The notes beneath the pieces were generated by a model. It was not told the DNA's origin and searched no databases. It saw only the letters and a list, made by a program, of their open reading frames with translations. A DNA stretch of 64,000 nucleotides from Mariannaea sp. PMI_226. Its lineage: Eukaryota; Ascomycota; Sordariomycetes; Hypocreales; Nectriaceae. Each line of letters starts with the position of its first letter. Within the stretch, counting starts at the first letter, position 1. Below are positions 36,047 to 49,044 of this stretch, in pieces. The stretch lies in assembly GCA_024336345.1 (NCBI GenBank), contig JANFOG010000003.1:2424501-2488500 (forward strand). Direction: 5' to 3'. The translations under genes were made by a program, and so were the position numbers.

Positions 36047-38333
36047 TGCGGCGACCCATTCCGTCGATGCACTCAATGAATGGATGTACAGTATACAAAT
36101 CCCCAACCGGAGCAAACAGGGGGGCATGGCGTTTACATCAAAGAGGATGGGTTTGGAAAACACAGTCAATGCTTTTAAGGTGGACAATCATATTTCATGG
36201 ACGAATGGGAGGATCTGATGTTCATTTCCAATGGAGGAAACGGGGACTTGGCTATATAAGGCATCAACGATGCATGCGTCATCAAACTCAGACCAGACCG
36301 GTCAGATGCAATGGATACTACAAGGTTGTTTTTCTTTCATAATTTTTTTTTTTTTTTCATTTTAACACTCTTAGTCTGCTCTGCTCGTTCTCTCTCTTGT
36401 ACGATTCAGATGTTCTCGTTTCTCCTGCTTTGCTTTCCTTGTTGACTGTTACAATGTGCTACTGATGTTCTTGTTTTCTTATGTTGAGTGCGGGTGCGGT
36501 GCTTCTTCTGCCACTGATATTTGAGTGATGCTGCGTTTAAACAAAGGATAATGACACGAACTACCATAGTCAAATTGGGCTGGCGATACTTCTCCCACAC
36601 ATACTCGCCGCTTCTCGTCCTTCAATTAGTATGACAGTTTTAGTGGTTAGAAACATACGTTCTTCCATGATTCGCTTAGGAAGTAGGAGATGAGAGTTCT
36701 AGAGCAAATAATCTCTTGTGTCGAAAACCACAGACCAATCTTTTGTGCGGCTTATGCATCAATCAACTTTTGTGCGACTAGGACAAAAATTCAATCTACA
36801 GTACGATACGAAATGCATGACTGGGTAGCCTGTAGCTTATTATTTAGCATAATTATTCTTAATACAGGCGTGGCAACAGAGGACTCAATACCAGACCTCT
36901 CCTTATTACCTCATTTCATACTATAAAGGACGCTGGTACTATAGTAGAATCGAGGCGTTTGATCTAGACATGCCAATGCGAGGTGGATGACAGGGGTTAT
37001 ATTATATATACGTAGGACTTCCATAGCGAGCAGAGGCAAAAACTCAGGAGATGCAAAAACAAGTATTGCCAAGAAGAAGCAAGAATAACTAGCTTAAACT
37101 AGCCAAGATCTTTAGACATTGCAATTTCAGAGAATGATCGTGAAGTTGACGTCACACCATAATTAGTTTCCTTTTTCCTGACTCGAAGGTTGAGTATGCC
37201 AATCCGTTAGGGACATCTCCTGACGTACGCTCTCTCAACACCATCGCTTGAAGTTACTTTGCTTTTCATACACTACATCAGTGAAACGAAACTAAACAAA
37301 AATGAAGGGGAAAAAATGTAATACATTTTGGCTCTCAACAAGCGACATAGTAAAAGAACGTGACTAAGAGCTTTTACGATAACCTACTTGGAAGAAATGA
37401 AGAGTATGATGATAGTACCATACATCCACCTTAACTGGAAAGCCGATTACTCTCCTTACAGTGAACACATGGGTGATGGCAGAAGCCTGAAAAGATGCAA
37501 GTTTGAACGGGGTATTATTCCTATGTGCTCTCATGACCGAACTTGATCAACTCGGGGAAATGATATAGAGAAAAAATGACAACAGTAAATCAACCAGCTT
37601 TGCCTCCCTTCCCTCTTTCTGCCCATACATGTCCCAATGGGAAAGGAGTAAGAGTAGAGAAAAAACCATAAATAGTAAATAAACAACGGCCAGGCCATAT
37701 ATGACGGTTCAAGCAAGCAGTATTGTGACGCAGACATCCAGCTGCAAAAAGAATAAAAAGGCTCAGTAGAGCCTCTTTCTTCGTCTGCTGTCATAATGCC
37801 GACCTATTGTACACCGAAAATTATTTGTACGCATACGCCAAGATGCTTGAGCCAACGCAAGCATCTCCACATAGCTATACTGCCTGGCCTCGTCTCTTCT
37901 GATACCCCTCAACACATCGACGACTGCTTTAGTAAGATATGGTCCACGTAACATGGCATGTGGCAATAATGGATGCGGCCGTAACCCGTGGCTGAACGCC
38001 AGACGATATAATATGCAAGAGTTGTTGTTCGTAGTTCGCGTCTGCTCTCGTTCACCCCTCTTGTTTCTAATATTTGCCCCTCAAATATTCTCAATCTATC
38101 CATGCATCCGGCCTCGTAACAAGAATAGGTAGCTGGCAGAGTGAGACTCTACCGGGGAGGGAAAAAAAAAAGCGCCACCCCATCGACGCTATGCGTAATA
38201 GCTTGATAATAGAGTGCGGCACGACGATGACAGAAAATCCTGTCATTTAATTCGGCTGCTAGCTTAGTAGCAAGATAGGGTATCAATGCATCGGTGATTC
38301 GTTTATGTGCCGCTTCGAGCCGCCATCGCCAAT
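36047..38333. other. Convergent 3' spacer, AT-rich, no gene seen
   Basis: About 2.3 kb between the yap1 stop and the kinase stop. It includes long T tracts at 36341-36360 and AT-rich sequence at 36700-37400. Nothing codes convincingly. Confidence 0.4.
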
Positions 38334-40674
38334 TTAGCCGATAACAACTCTCGCTCCCTCTTTTCCAAGAACGCCTCTCTCCTTAGGCTTCGGGCTGTTG
38401 TTACGGCCCTTCTTGGATTTCAGGAATCCAAACATGCCGCTTGAGCTTTCGTTCTTACTATCGGCGAGATTATTGGCATCAGTGGGCAGAGTAGCGTCCT
38501 GTCGTGCCAACTCGGACCAGCTGCCACCCCCATCGAGTGTAACTTGGACTCCTCCTGTGGGGCTAGTGACTCGTTGTCCAGCGATGATAGGATGATGGCG
38601 AGCTCGGAAATCATTCTGATAGCCTGGTGGTGGAGGTGCTGGCCTGACTGGGCGCCCTGTCCTGCTTTCAGTGCCTGTACTGGCGTTTAGAGAGGATGAT
38701 TGGTATGAACCATTCGTATTCATTTGTGTCGCCTCATCAGTTGTTATGGCTTGAGGGGTATTGTCTTGTTCGATCTGAGCCTCGTCGCTAGTATTGGTGC
38801 GAAGCTCAGAAGGGGTTGCCTCCGTTATTCTAGGACAGTCAGTATATAGATTAACTAGGTCGATATGTGACCGTACTAACCTCTTCAGTGCTTGGATGGT
38901 ATAGTCAAAAGGACGGAACTCGTTCTCGATCATGCGATACAGCTCATCTTCGCGAATCTCCTTCTCGGTAGCATCCTCCTTTAGGCGCTCTCTGGGCTTC
39001 TGGCGTCTAGCTCGAGCCTCCAAAGGCGCTTCTTCCAAGAGCAATTCTTCCAGATCATATGTGGCATCGAAATTAGTCTTCTCGGACGAGGGCACAAAGA
39101 TGGGTTCGATTCGTTTCTGTTCCAGGAGGTCAAAGTCGAAAACTTTGAAGAAATCGTTTTGGGTAAAGCTTTCCCAGGTCGAGCCCATACGAGTCTCCCT
39201 GTTCGGGTCGAGGGCGGAGCCGATAGCGTACAGACACGATAGCGAGACAGGTGGTTGGGTCACAGGGTATTTGGGGTTGGCGGCTTGGATTTGCTGGCTG
39301 AGGGAACCCTCGGAGCCTCCCTCAAAAGGTCGCTATCATTCGGTTAGTTTGCCATGAAGAGTCTAGGCAGGTGAGGAGCAGGCCCGACTAATGACGGCAC
39401 CAGCCATGCACCAACTTATCATCTCTCACATACCTTGTTATAGATGCACTCATAAAACAAAACGCCGAGTGACCACCAGTCTGAACGAACGTCGTATCCC
39501 TTTCCAGCGTACACTTCAGGTGAGAGATAGGCTAAGGTTCCGGATTTACTAGTCAAGGTCCTGCCAGCCACCACGTCTGAAGCGACATTCTATTCAACGG
39601 TTAGTTCCATACGTGGTCAAAATAAAAAAAAGAGGGATATTAGCATACAAAATCAGTCAAGTGAACATGGCCATCGGCATCCAGGAGAACATTATCAGGC
39701 TTGACATCTCGGTGAATGATGTTCTGGGCGTGAATATATCTCAAAGCACAACCCAATTCGGCAATCCAGAATCGAACAGCTTCCTCGGTGAAAGTCTTTC
39801 GGGAGATATGGAATCGCAAGTCTCCACCGCTCATCAAATCAACCACAAGGTACCTGTTCACAGCACGTCAGTAGCGAGCATGGCAATAGTCGAAGGGGTG
39901 AGGGGGCCTAGGAGCGTACATGTATTCAATGTCCTGAAAGCTGTATCTCAAGTTGCAAATGAAGGGGTGGTTCACGTATTCCAGCATTCGTCGCTCGCGA
40001 ATGATGTTGCGGACGCTCTCAGATCGTACGACTGCAGTTATGACCCAAAAAGTTAGCCACGGTAATCATGTTTTGTAGAGCGCTTGGAAGCGGGAGAGTC
40101 GGTAGTTGAGAGAGAGGGAGAGAGAGGGAGAGAGAGACAGTGCAGCAGAAATGAAGGAGCAGGAGAGGAGGGCGTAACGTAATACCAGGGAACATGACTT
40201 ACCTTCATCTTTGCGAATGTACTTGAGTGCGAATGCGAGGTTGGTGTCTTTGCGCTCAACGATCCGCACCTTTCCGAAGGCGCCTCGGCCGACAACTCGT
40301 AAGAGGCGAAAGTGATTTAGGTTCACTATTGAGAATAACGGTCCATCATCAGCATCGATTTGTGTTCAAAAGGTGAAATTCAGTGGTGGTTTTTTGTTTC
40401 ATCGTCGTTCCAACCAGCGCCGGGCATCGCAGCGTAACTGTCGGTGGCACTCGTCATGCTCCTCGTCGATTGGGCGGGGGCGGGAAGGACGCCGCACCAT
40501 GCAGGATACACGTGGGAGACAGGATGGTGGGCGTGGGACTCGGCGAAGCAAAGTGATGCGAGACGAGCCATTGGATTGACAGCTGGGAGACGTCGACGGA
40601 GGAGGAATCGGGGGAGAAGGAGTTCACGTACCTTCGCCATTCAGGTCGACGGGCTTTCCTTGGCCGTTTCCCAT
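38334..40674 (-). CDS. YANK/STK32-type AGC serine/threonine kinase
   Basis: Seven exons (40674..40632, 40325..40203, 40031..39920, 39853..39649, 39589..39434, 39332..38881, 38829..38334) give 528 aa with all phases consistent. Kinase motifs: glycine loop GRGAFG (27-32), Lys49 in [13 protein letters not shown] (Asp142), and DFN instead of DFG (Asp160 to Asn162), then SPEV. The DFN and the GGDLRFHI plus [20 protein letters not shown] text are hallmarks of the YANK (STK32) group. The start MGNGQGKP has Gly2, so N-myristoylation is possible, as in STK32. The C-terminal 200 residues are Ser/Pro-rich with a basic end. Biological role in fungi is not established. The first exon is 14 codons and is inferred by splice fit. 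Confidence 0.85.
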
Positions 40675-42408
40675 CGTGAGGATGTCGATGCGGGAGGAAC
40701 GAGGTTGAACTATCGTGACAGGCAGCAAAGCACCATGCTGAGATTCCAGAAAGCCAAGACGAGAAGCGAGTGGAGTCGTAGCGCCGTGGTGATTATGCTC
40801 AGGTTGCACTGTATGGGGGCACGGTACGGCCTGTCGCAGTCTCTATTTATTTTAGGGGAGGATGGGGGGGGTGGGCTACAAGGAGAGGGGAGAAGAGAGA
40901 GAGGAAAGAGATTGAGAAAAAGCAGAGGTCAAAGAAAAAAAGAGCTGGCAAGAAGAGTGGCGAATAGCGAGCCGCATAAGAAGAAGCAGAGAGGTGATTC
41001 AGAGGTGAAGGCGGGGGTACGGACTCACGACTCAGGACCAAGCTAAGCACTGGCGACGAGAGAGCCCAGAGAGGGATAGTCCTGTACCGCCTGTAAGAAA
41101 CGTACGCAGTACCTCTGACAAGAGGAAGGGAACAGCAGTCGCCGTAGGGTACCCCAGTACCCCGTTTAGGAGGGAGGATGGCTGGGCGGCAGTTGAACTG
41201 TGGCACCCTTTCGTACTATGTAGTACCCAAGTGTACTGTAGTCTGGAGTCCGTTATCCGCAGTACTTTGCACTACGTAAGTTTTGACCTGGGTCTGGGCC
41301 CAGATGCCTTCTTTGGTGTGTGGGTATTTCGAAGGGGGGCGGGCGAGATCGGCTCGATAGCGCAGTTGGGGCGATCGTTCGGCTCTGTTTCTAGGAGTTG
41401 TTCAGCCTGATATGAACGTGGTGAAATAACCAAAGTAGGTGGAGGTAGGTACCTACATTGCCGAACAGATTACTTTATAATTCATATACTACTGCACGCG
41501 AGCGGGTGCTTCGGTTGACGGGCGAGAGGAAAACTGTAGTAAAAGTATTCATGTAGCAGTGGACATGAATGAGGATGGTTGGTGGCTGTTGTGAGGCGGC
41601 AAAACTAGTCAGCGGCTAGGACGTTAAGGCGATTTTTGTCGAACAGAACGCAGGCTCAAAACTAAGGACCAAGGGAGATGTGACGAGGCAAGGTAGGACG
41701 ATATATATCAATTAGGTATTGAATCGCTACGCAGCAGAATATAGGGGTTGGGAAGAAGCCACCGTATGGTTCCAAAAAAAGAAATCTGAGTTGAAAGGAG
41801 AAGCAAAGAGGAAGACGTTGAAGCTCGCCAATTTGAACGTTGAGAGGGTCTCGGTAGCTGCCCGTAGGAGTGGGTGGAAAGAGGGAATTGTTTGAGATTG
41901 ACGTTGAAAGGCGGGCACCATGGCAAGCCACTTTGGTATCAAAGCAACAAGAAAATTTACTGTAGCATTTCACTTGATCCCAAGTCTGTTCGCCAACAGG
42001 ATGGAATAATCAATATTGAAGCCACACAGTCCAGAAAGCGACGATCATACCCCCAACTCTCAGTGTTTTTCGGCCAGGGGGCCAGAGTGTCACAGCACCA
42101 ATGACATACGAAGTACATAAGTATCAGCATCCATAATAGTAAACAGTATGTAATCTGTATCTATACGATAAAAAGAAGGAAGGTAATTGTGTGAAGCAAT
42201 TATCCCAAAGGCATACAGGAACAGCAACTCCATGCAACAGGATCCTGCGATAGTTGAGGGATGAGGTACTTTCGTCCTTATTCTGTAACTGACTGACTGT
42301 CTTCCTCTACGCACATGCACAGTACCATGGCTGTACCTGACGTACATAGTAACTAGTAATACAGGCCAAGGAGGAAGTCATTGGAGAAGAGGGGAAAGGG
42401 GAGCCATA

Positions 42409-42472
42409 GCCACGAGCACGGGCATGAGCACGAGCACGGGCATGAGCACGGGCACGAGCACGGGCACGGACA
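42409..42472. repeat. GAGCAC/GGGCAC hexamer tandem repeat
   Basis: About ten imperfect hexamers alternating GAGCAC, GGGCAT and GGGCAC. Confidence 0.9.
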
Positions 42473-42891
42473 CAAGGGAGAGCCAGGAGAATGGGGGGAG
42501 AGGAGGGGGGGAGGGGGATGATAGTCTCGTGTGATGAGGTACGGTAGCATTTCGTAGATACCAAACTAATAAACCAACAAGCTAGTTATATTGCGGCTGA
42601 GAAACCGAATAACCGGGCTTTTATCTCAATAGGCGTTCTGAGACTGAGAGCAACAGTTCCCTTCGTGCCCATGTACCGCAATAGTAAACACTCCGCACAG
42701 AGACATGACTTGCCTATTCAGACAGCTACCTAACTCCCCGTGCACCTATGGTGTGAATAAGTGGGTTTGACGCCGATGTTGGATGTCGTATGGCACGCAC
42801 ATGGCAAACTAGATGAGACAGCATATGGATGGTGACCCGACACGCCCTAATGGGGTGATGGCTGGGGCACGAGCGGGACTTGTTAGCGAGA

Positions 42892-42914
42892 GGGGGGGAA
42901 GGGGGGGGGGGGGG
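42892..42914. repeat. G-tract (G7-AA-G14)
   Basis: Twenty-one guanines interrupted once by AA; capable of G-quadruplex structure on this strand. Confidence 0.9.
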
Positions 42915-45900
42915 ATGTCGCATAGGGGGATGGACTGATGGGATGATGGGGTGGTTGCAAGTACTGTGTACTTCTAACATTCCTGCACTTTGAGCATGAG
43001 GCACATTGGACGAGATGCGAATAAAGCGGCAGTCTCGTGGCGCATACAAGTATATGGGTACTGCACTCGTAGGTACTCAGAACTTGCTAGTCCTCCGTTT
43101 CTGGCTCAGACTTGAGTTGGAAGCTATCGCGCCCCAGACGTTGACTGTATTATTAGCGGAGAAGGCTGACCAGTGAACACACATGTTCTACCTAGGTATG
43201 CTAAGCAACCTACAGTACCTAGGTCGGTACTTACAGCACAGTAATTACCTAGGTAAGGGTTACAGGCGGTTGGCAAAAATGGATATCTCCGTGCCCGTGT
43301 CTGTGCCTTGTTGACAGCTCATCGATGGAAAATACGGAGTAATAATTAATTATGCCACGCGAAGCGCGGCATTCAAAGTACAGTACAGATTAGTTGTACG
43401 TATAATTATCGTCGTCCAGTGCAGTACAGTACAGTACAGGCAGACTACGTTTCGGGATACTCCTGATAATGAGGTAATGATACGGTAGTCACGTCCAGCC
43501 GCTGGGTATTACGTAGCGACCTAGGTACACCGCTGTAAGCCAGAGCATCGTGCTCCCATGTAACCCGTACCAATGTTCACTGATCAACAAACATCACTAT
43601 CCGGTTGTGTCTGGGCGGATGCTCTTCCACTTCCACGCACACTGTGCTTGATTGCGGTTGCGACATACCTCGGTACCCAAAGGTAAGATGTCAGTAGGTA
43701 GGTGGACGTGTAGTGGTAACAGTAAGGTAACTAAATGATTAGTACGTAACAAACCGAGGGGTACTTGGTCATACCACAAAATGAAGTCATTAGTATCCCT
43801 TTCAATCCAGATCTCTGGCTGAAGACCAAAGGTTTCCTCCTCCTTTCTGTCAATTTTTTTTTTTTAAATTTTCTTTTTTTTTGTTAAATTATCGCTTCTT
43901 CTCTGGCCCCTTCTCTGGCCCCATCAAAACCCGGATAGTTGGTTCACGTCCTCTGATTGATCGACAGTTTTTCCTTCAAACGCTGGCGGCCAAAGGGGGC
44001 CATTCGGCGTGCCCGAACGGGAGCTTGGCCAGAAGAGGAATTCCACCATGTAGGTACATCTGTACTGTTGCCAGGAGTGTCCATGCGCAGAACCCGTGAG
44101 AGGCACCCCCTCCATCCGTCCCACGCCGCCACGGCCAACCCCATTCCATTTCCACCACTCGTACCGAGCAAAACGACAAGGCCAAATGTCCGGTGCTATC
44201 GATTCGTCTCTCCCTTGTCCATTACTGTATGTGCGTGCATATGGCTAGTAGGTGGTTTTTGTGCCGTGTTATTGATATGGAGTGTATCGAAGATTACTTG
44301 GCACGTTCATGACGAACTTCTCCTGGGCCGTATTCTGTTATTTTTACCATGCCAACCTGGAAGTTATCCTGTATTCCAGACAGCTTGGTGGGCTTGTGGG
44401 TAGTTACAGATTAGTTAGGTGTCAAATACTACGAACTGCATACGGATACAGAGGCATGTCAACTGCCCATCCAATAAAGGGCGGGAGTGTTATATTCACT
44501 TCCAGCCTTCTTTAACCCCCCCTACCTTGGTCCCGGCACAACGGGCAAGCTCCGCTACGCACCACATCTACCACAGGCAGGTACAGAGAACATTCCACAG
44601 GACTCCATAATCATTGCCTTCGTATCCGGACTTCAACATAATAAGTAATAGTGCCGTGCACTATCCAATAAGAGCCTTCTTCAACGTCTCTGCGGGGCCA
44701 ATCATGACTGCCATGTGCTGACGCCAACTGGGCGAATCGTGACTTCTCTACGACTTTCTGTGCACAGTTTAACTAATCTGTTCTTGACTCTTGAAATTAC
44801 AGATCAACAACACTCCGTACGGAATACTGCACATACATACAGACGTATTTTTGTGTGTGCTGCTTGCTCCTTATCTACCCCGACTGTATTCGTGCAACAG
44901 CTAATCTTGCTGAGAGTAAATACAAACAGTGTACCCCTCCAAGCCTGAGGTCTGTTTCTGTTTGTGCTCCTGTGTGTTTGTGTTCCGCATATATCCGTAC
45001 TCCGTACAGATTAATCTGTGCTAACTACATAGTATACACCATAACCAGGGCAAAGTCGTAACAGCAATAATAGTGCGCCCTACCCCAGTTTGCAATTCCC
45101 TTGGATCCATCTCTCTTTCAGCTCACATCGGTAGCGCCTCATTGAGCCTCCAAACCAGGTTGGAGGTGCATGCATACATGCATCATCACCATCATGGCCA
45201 CTAACACTGCCCATGGCACCAATCAAGTTTATTCATACAGCTGCCATATGTCAGGGGCTTGCCCGCTTGCTTTCTTTATTCTTCCGCCCCCCCAAAAAAA
45301 ACAATAACGATAAGAAATATTGAACCCACTCACATGCTCTGCTTCATTCCCCCCCCCCTCCTTCTCCTTCCTCTCCCCTTTAGCCATTTTCTTTGTTGTT
45401 TGGGAGAAGATGGCCCTGTCCCAACTGTAGTTGCCTCACTCTGACCAAATCTGATCGTGTTGAATCTCGGGCTTGATGCTCAACAAAGCAAATAAACTTC
45501 ATATCACTTTTGACTTATACCCTGCTCTCCACAAAAAAAAAAAAAAAAAAGAAAGAAAGAAAGAAATCTGTCCCTGTCTTTATTCTAGTGGCTTATTTGG
45601 GCCTACTTGTGGCAATGCTCCTCTGAGCTCTCCTTTCAGTCTCTCTGCAACCCCATCTTCTCCATCGTCTTCAGGGTTGCCCTGGACCTGTGTGCTTCCA
45701 AGGGCCAGATTGGTTCTGCTAATTGTTCTATGGAGTTGGCTCTCATAAATCCAGGAACCCAACCCAATAATTGAGGGATCCCGACCCCCTTTCCAAAGGA
45801 ATGAACTACTATATTGTGCTATGTAATTACTAGATAGTCTAAGCTATTCCTTCAACGGACTTTATTGACACCCAAGATAAAAAGACAGAATGCTCTGCAC

Positions 45901-46184
45901 GCTCAGTTTATAGACTTGCTTATCAACTGTCTCATTCAACTGTCTCATTACGGAGAATTAGAACATGATTGGCTACTTAAGGTCAAACTCAGGCAGAAGG
46001 TGTGGACAACTCAAACGATGAAATTCAAAAATACCAGTTCTACCTACGAAACAGATCTCTTTAGCACCACATTCGACACAATGACAATTCGCAGCTCATT
46101 TATCTGACGAGAAATGGCTCATCTTTCCTTCCTTCGTCTCCCCCTACTTACTGTCCTTCTCCTGTTCGGTCTCCTCTTCGTTTT

Positions 46185-47583
46185 CTACTTCCTTTCTTCT
46201 TTCTTCTTCTCCTCCTCCTCCTTCTTCTCTCCCTCCTCTTCTTTGGTCTCCTCTTCTTCGGTCTCCTCTTCTTCGGTCTCCTCTTCTTCGGTCTCCTCTT
46301 CTTCGGTCTCCTCTTCTTTGGTCTCCTCTCTATCTAAGCTTTTGATACCCCCAATATACACCACTATGGGTGTAGACCAGCAGGCCTGCGGATCCAAATC
46401 CTTCCCCCTAGAAACGTCCACGGTCATCACAAAGGGAGAAACGATGAGATCAACTTGATGGCCTTGAAGGTCAATTGCTTCTGCTTGGCCCAATTCCCTA
46501 TGGAACTCAACCATCGAATCCTCCCATATGACGGGAGGGACGACGGCGTCGAAAGGGAAACCAGACGTCTGAAGGGTAGTTGGGTGAGCAAATAGAAGAT
46601 AGTGGTGGAACTCTGACGATGAGATTTTGGCTTCCTGTGCAAGAAAGACCTTGCCGATCTCATTTAAAGTAGATGCCCAATTCGCCTCAAGCTCCTCAGG
46701 GAATGCTGGTCCGATGCCATGGGCAATGATTTTGCGAAAACAACTCAGTCGAATACGACCCCATTTCAGCTGATACTCCTTGTCAACGATGTTTGCATAG
46801 AAGTAATACGAAAGGTACTCCCACCACCGCCAGCCACCGGTTTGATAGATATCCAGTTCACCAGGATGATGCTCTATAGAAAAGGTTAGCCAATCCCAGA
46901 GAATGGGCAAAGAGTTGGATAGAGCAACAGGCAAGGTGTACATACTTCGAATTTCTTTGACCATGGCATCTTGGTACTTGAAGTACGGGTGCTCCCACTC
47001 CAGTAAATCAGCCTTCTTCTTCTTGAAAATGGCTTCGTCCACGACACGCCAAAACCTAGCAGCGAAGAGTGCTATCCGACCAACTTTATCTTCCATCAGT
47101 CCGCAGGCTTTTGGTGTCATCTCAGTAAATGCCGCCTGGGTAGATTCATCAAGATCATTCCATGTCATGTGCGCGAAGTGTGCTCGGCAAAATCTAATAA
47201 TATCTCGCCCACAGTGCCTCCAAACACCTTCCTCCAAGATAACAGCAATATCCGGCGTATAACCTGAGTAATGCGATTGGTTGTAAATTCGTCGTAAAAA
47301 TTGCGCACGGTCGGTTGTAGATTCGTGTTTCGCAACCTAAAAGTACGAGATCAGTTCAAGATCAAGTTCCAACCCACTACTCTGTAATGACTCCGTTGGT
47401 TTTACTTACGGGTTCGGCCTGTTGCTCGCTGCCAACACGTTCCCCTTGGATCTCAGATCCGCTATGACTACTTAGATTAGGTGCAAGACGGAAGGAGTCA
47501 TCATGCTCGGAGCTTGTTCGTCTCTTAGAACCCATGTCGTCTTCAATTTGAAGCACGGAGTCAGGGCGGTCAGACATATTCAT
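46185..47583 (-). CDS. Uncharacterised protein with repeat-encoded acidic tail
   Basis: Exons 47583..47410, 47336..46946 and 46873..46185 give 417 aa. The 72-bp intron 46945..46874 has donor GTATGT, a branch-like GGCTAAC and a TATAG acceptor but its length is a multiple of three, so it also reads through; splicing is inferred. The core has many aromatic residues (WRHCGRDIIRFCRAHFAHMT, WRWWEYLSYYFYANIV) and looks like a globular helical domain. The C-terminus is a run of Glu with a Thr every five residues (ETEEEETEEEE pattern), encoded by a 15-bp tandem repeat, then EEEKKKEERK. I do not recognise the family. The start is either 47583 or 47577 (MNMSDRP). It is divergent to the Hsp70-like gene. 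Confidence 0.6.
46245..46334. repeat. 15-bp coding minisatellite
   Basis: Five full copies of GGTCTCCTCTTCTTC (last T variant in one) plus a degenerate sixth, inside the 3' end of the minus-strand gene. On the coding strand each copy encodes Glu4-Thr. Confidence 0.9.
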
Positions 47584-49044
47584 TGAGGGGAGCCTGTCAA
47601 ATGCTTTGTGAAATGCAAATAAGAATTTTGAGCAGAAACTAGGAAGGGTATTAATAATGTAGGCATCTTGAAAGAGCTATTGGCATAAGACACGATGAAC
47701 ACAAGCGGCCAAGACGCCCTTGCGGTGTGGCGTCTGGTGGCACAAAGCTGTTTGCTATTGATTTCTATTCAACCAAATCAAACAGGAGCCGCGTGTCACT
47801 TGCCGCAGGCCTCGTGGAGGCTTATGATTGGGCTTTTTCGTTATGAATGACTACCCAAAACCATTGATGTGATTCTGTGAGGGGGTGCTTGGCTGGTGGC
47901 TTGGAGGTTAGGACGTTTCGAACAAAGAATGTTTATCGCTACCTGCACAGCTTTCCCAGGCTATCGACAGCCATCTCCGCTCGAAATAGGATAGCTTCTG
48001 AATATTGCCTCTTGCTGCTTCTATTCCTTTCTATCCATTTCCCTCTCGTACAGACTAACACACTTTCCTATCCATCATCGCTCAGCTAACTGGTTCCGCT
48101 CTGGGTTTGCCTGGGCTTAGGTCACCTATGTCTCAGTTTACTTCTCTTTGTCCCTCAGGTCACTGCTTCCCAGCCATCATTTTCATTTAGTCACCGGATA
48201 CTATGGTAGTCTATGTTTCTAGTTATACTCGTCCCCCTTGAGTGCCTAAAACACCATTGCTCGGTTGCTGCATCAAGCTTTCTTGCTTGGTGCTGGCAAA
48301 CCCCCAATACTATCGAAAAAGTAGTAACGAAACCCACCCAGTATTGTCCCCAAGACGGTAAAAGCGCTTTCTTTTTGGATACCCATATTGTAGGCTCTCA
48401 CTACAAGATAGCCTAACGTAGCAACGTGTGAGAATGAGCAAGCTACTTTGCGGGAGTTGGTACTACCTCGTCAGAGAGAGGATACGTATGTGACGGATTT
48501 AGGCCCCAGACGGCTCACCGCTACATTTCCATCTGCGAAGACACGTAATGTCCAAACCTACCTCTCCGACTTCACAACGAGTGGCAGAAATTCAGACCCG
48601 TCAAGCCACCTGCCCTTCATGAGCCAGAGAGGATCTGGTGTCCAATCAATGACCTAGAGTGGCAGGGTATGGTTGTAACAGCTAGAAGGCAAGTTGATAT
48701 ATGAGAAGTCAGTTCGCGTTGTTTTTTATGATAGATCAGTCTCCGGAGCGGTTTTCTGGAAGCCATAAGGAAATTCTCGTGCAAGCAGGCGTAGTCAGGG
48801 TGAAATGACTAGAAGACGAGGATATAAAAAGATGATATTCCCCTCTGTTCATGGCCGTCTCCTTTCTCCATCTTATAACTCTTCTTGACAGTAGCTTGCC
48901 TTCTATCTCTGTCTATCTCTGGAACAGTTTAACACCAACACCAAGATCACTGCCTCAAACCGGGATCTTTGGCCCCAGTTCCAACACCCTTCTTCAAACC
49001 AACAACATCAACATCAACATCAACATCAACAACAGGGTCCAGCC
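47584..49044. promoter_or_regulatory. Divergent promoter region (acidic-tail gene / Hsp70-like gene)
   Basis: About 1.5 kb with no gene. A TTCTGGAA at 48754-48761 matches two heat-shock-element half-sites (TTCnnGAA) and could serve the Hsp70-like gene, but one site is weak evidence. The leader before 49045 contains a CAACAT repeat. Confidence 0.35.
49003..49033. repeat. (CAACAT)n in the 5' leader
   Basis: About five copies of CAACAT end 12 bases before the Hsp70-like start codon. CAA-rich leaders are unstructured and favour translation. Confidence 0.8.

Larger units (their letters stand above)
40675..46184. other. 5.5 kb gene-free spacer rich in simple repeats
   Basis: Upstream of the kinase and downstream of the acidic-tail gene (3' end). 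All open frames are short or made of low-complexity sequence. It contains the GAGCAC repeat, a G-tract, two exact TACCTAGGTA palindromes, two TACGGAGTA motifs, and an A18-type run followed by GAAA repeats at 45532-45565. A long non-coding transcript cannot be excluded. Confidence 0.4.

Noticed and set aside
43957..44403. 148-codon plus-strand frame
   Set aside because: Mixed basic and hydrophobic composition with no domain. It is probably a chance frame in GC-rich spacer.
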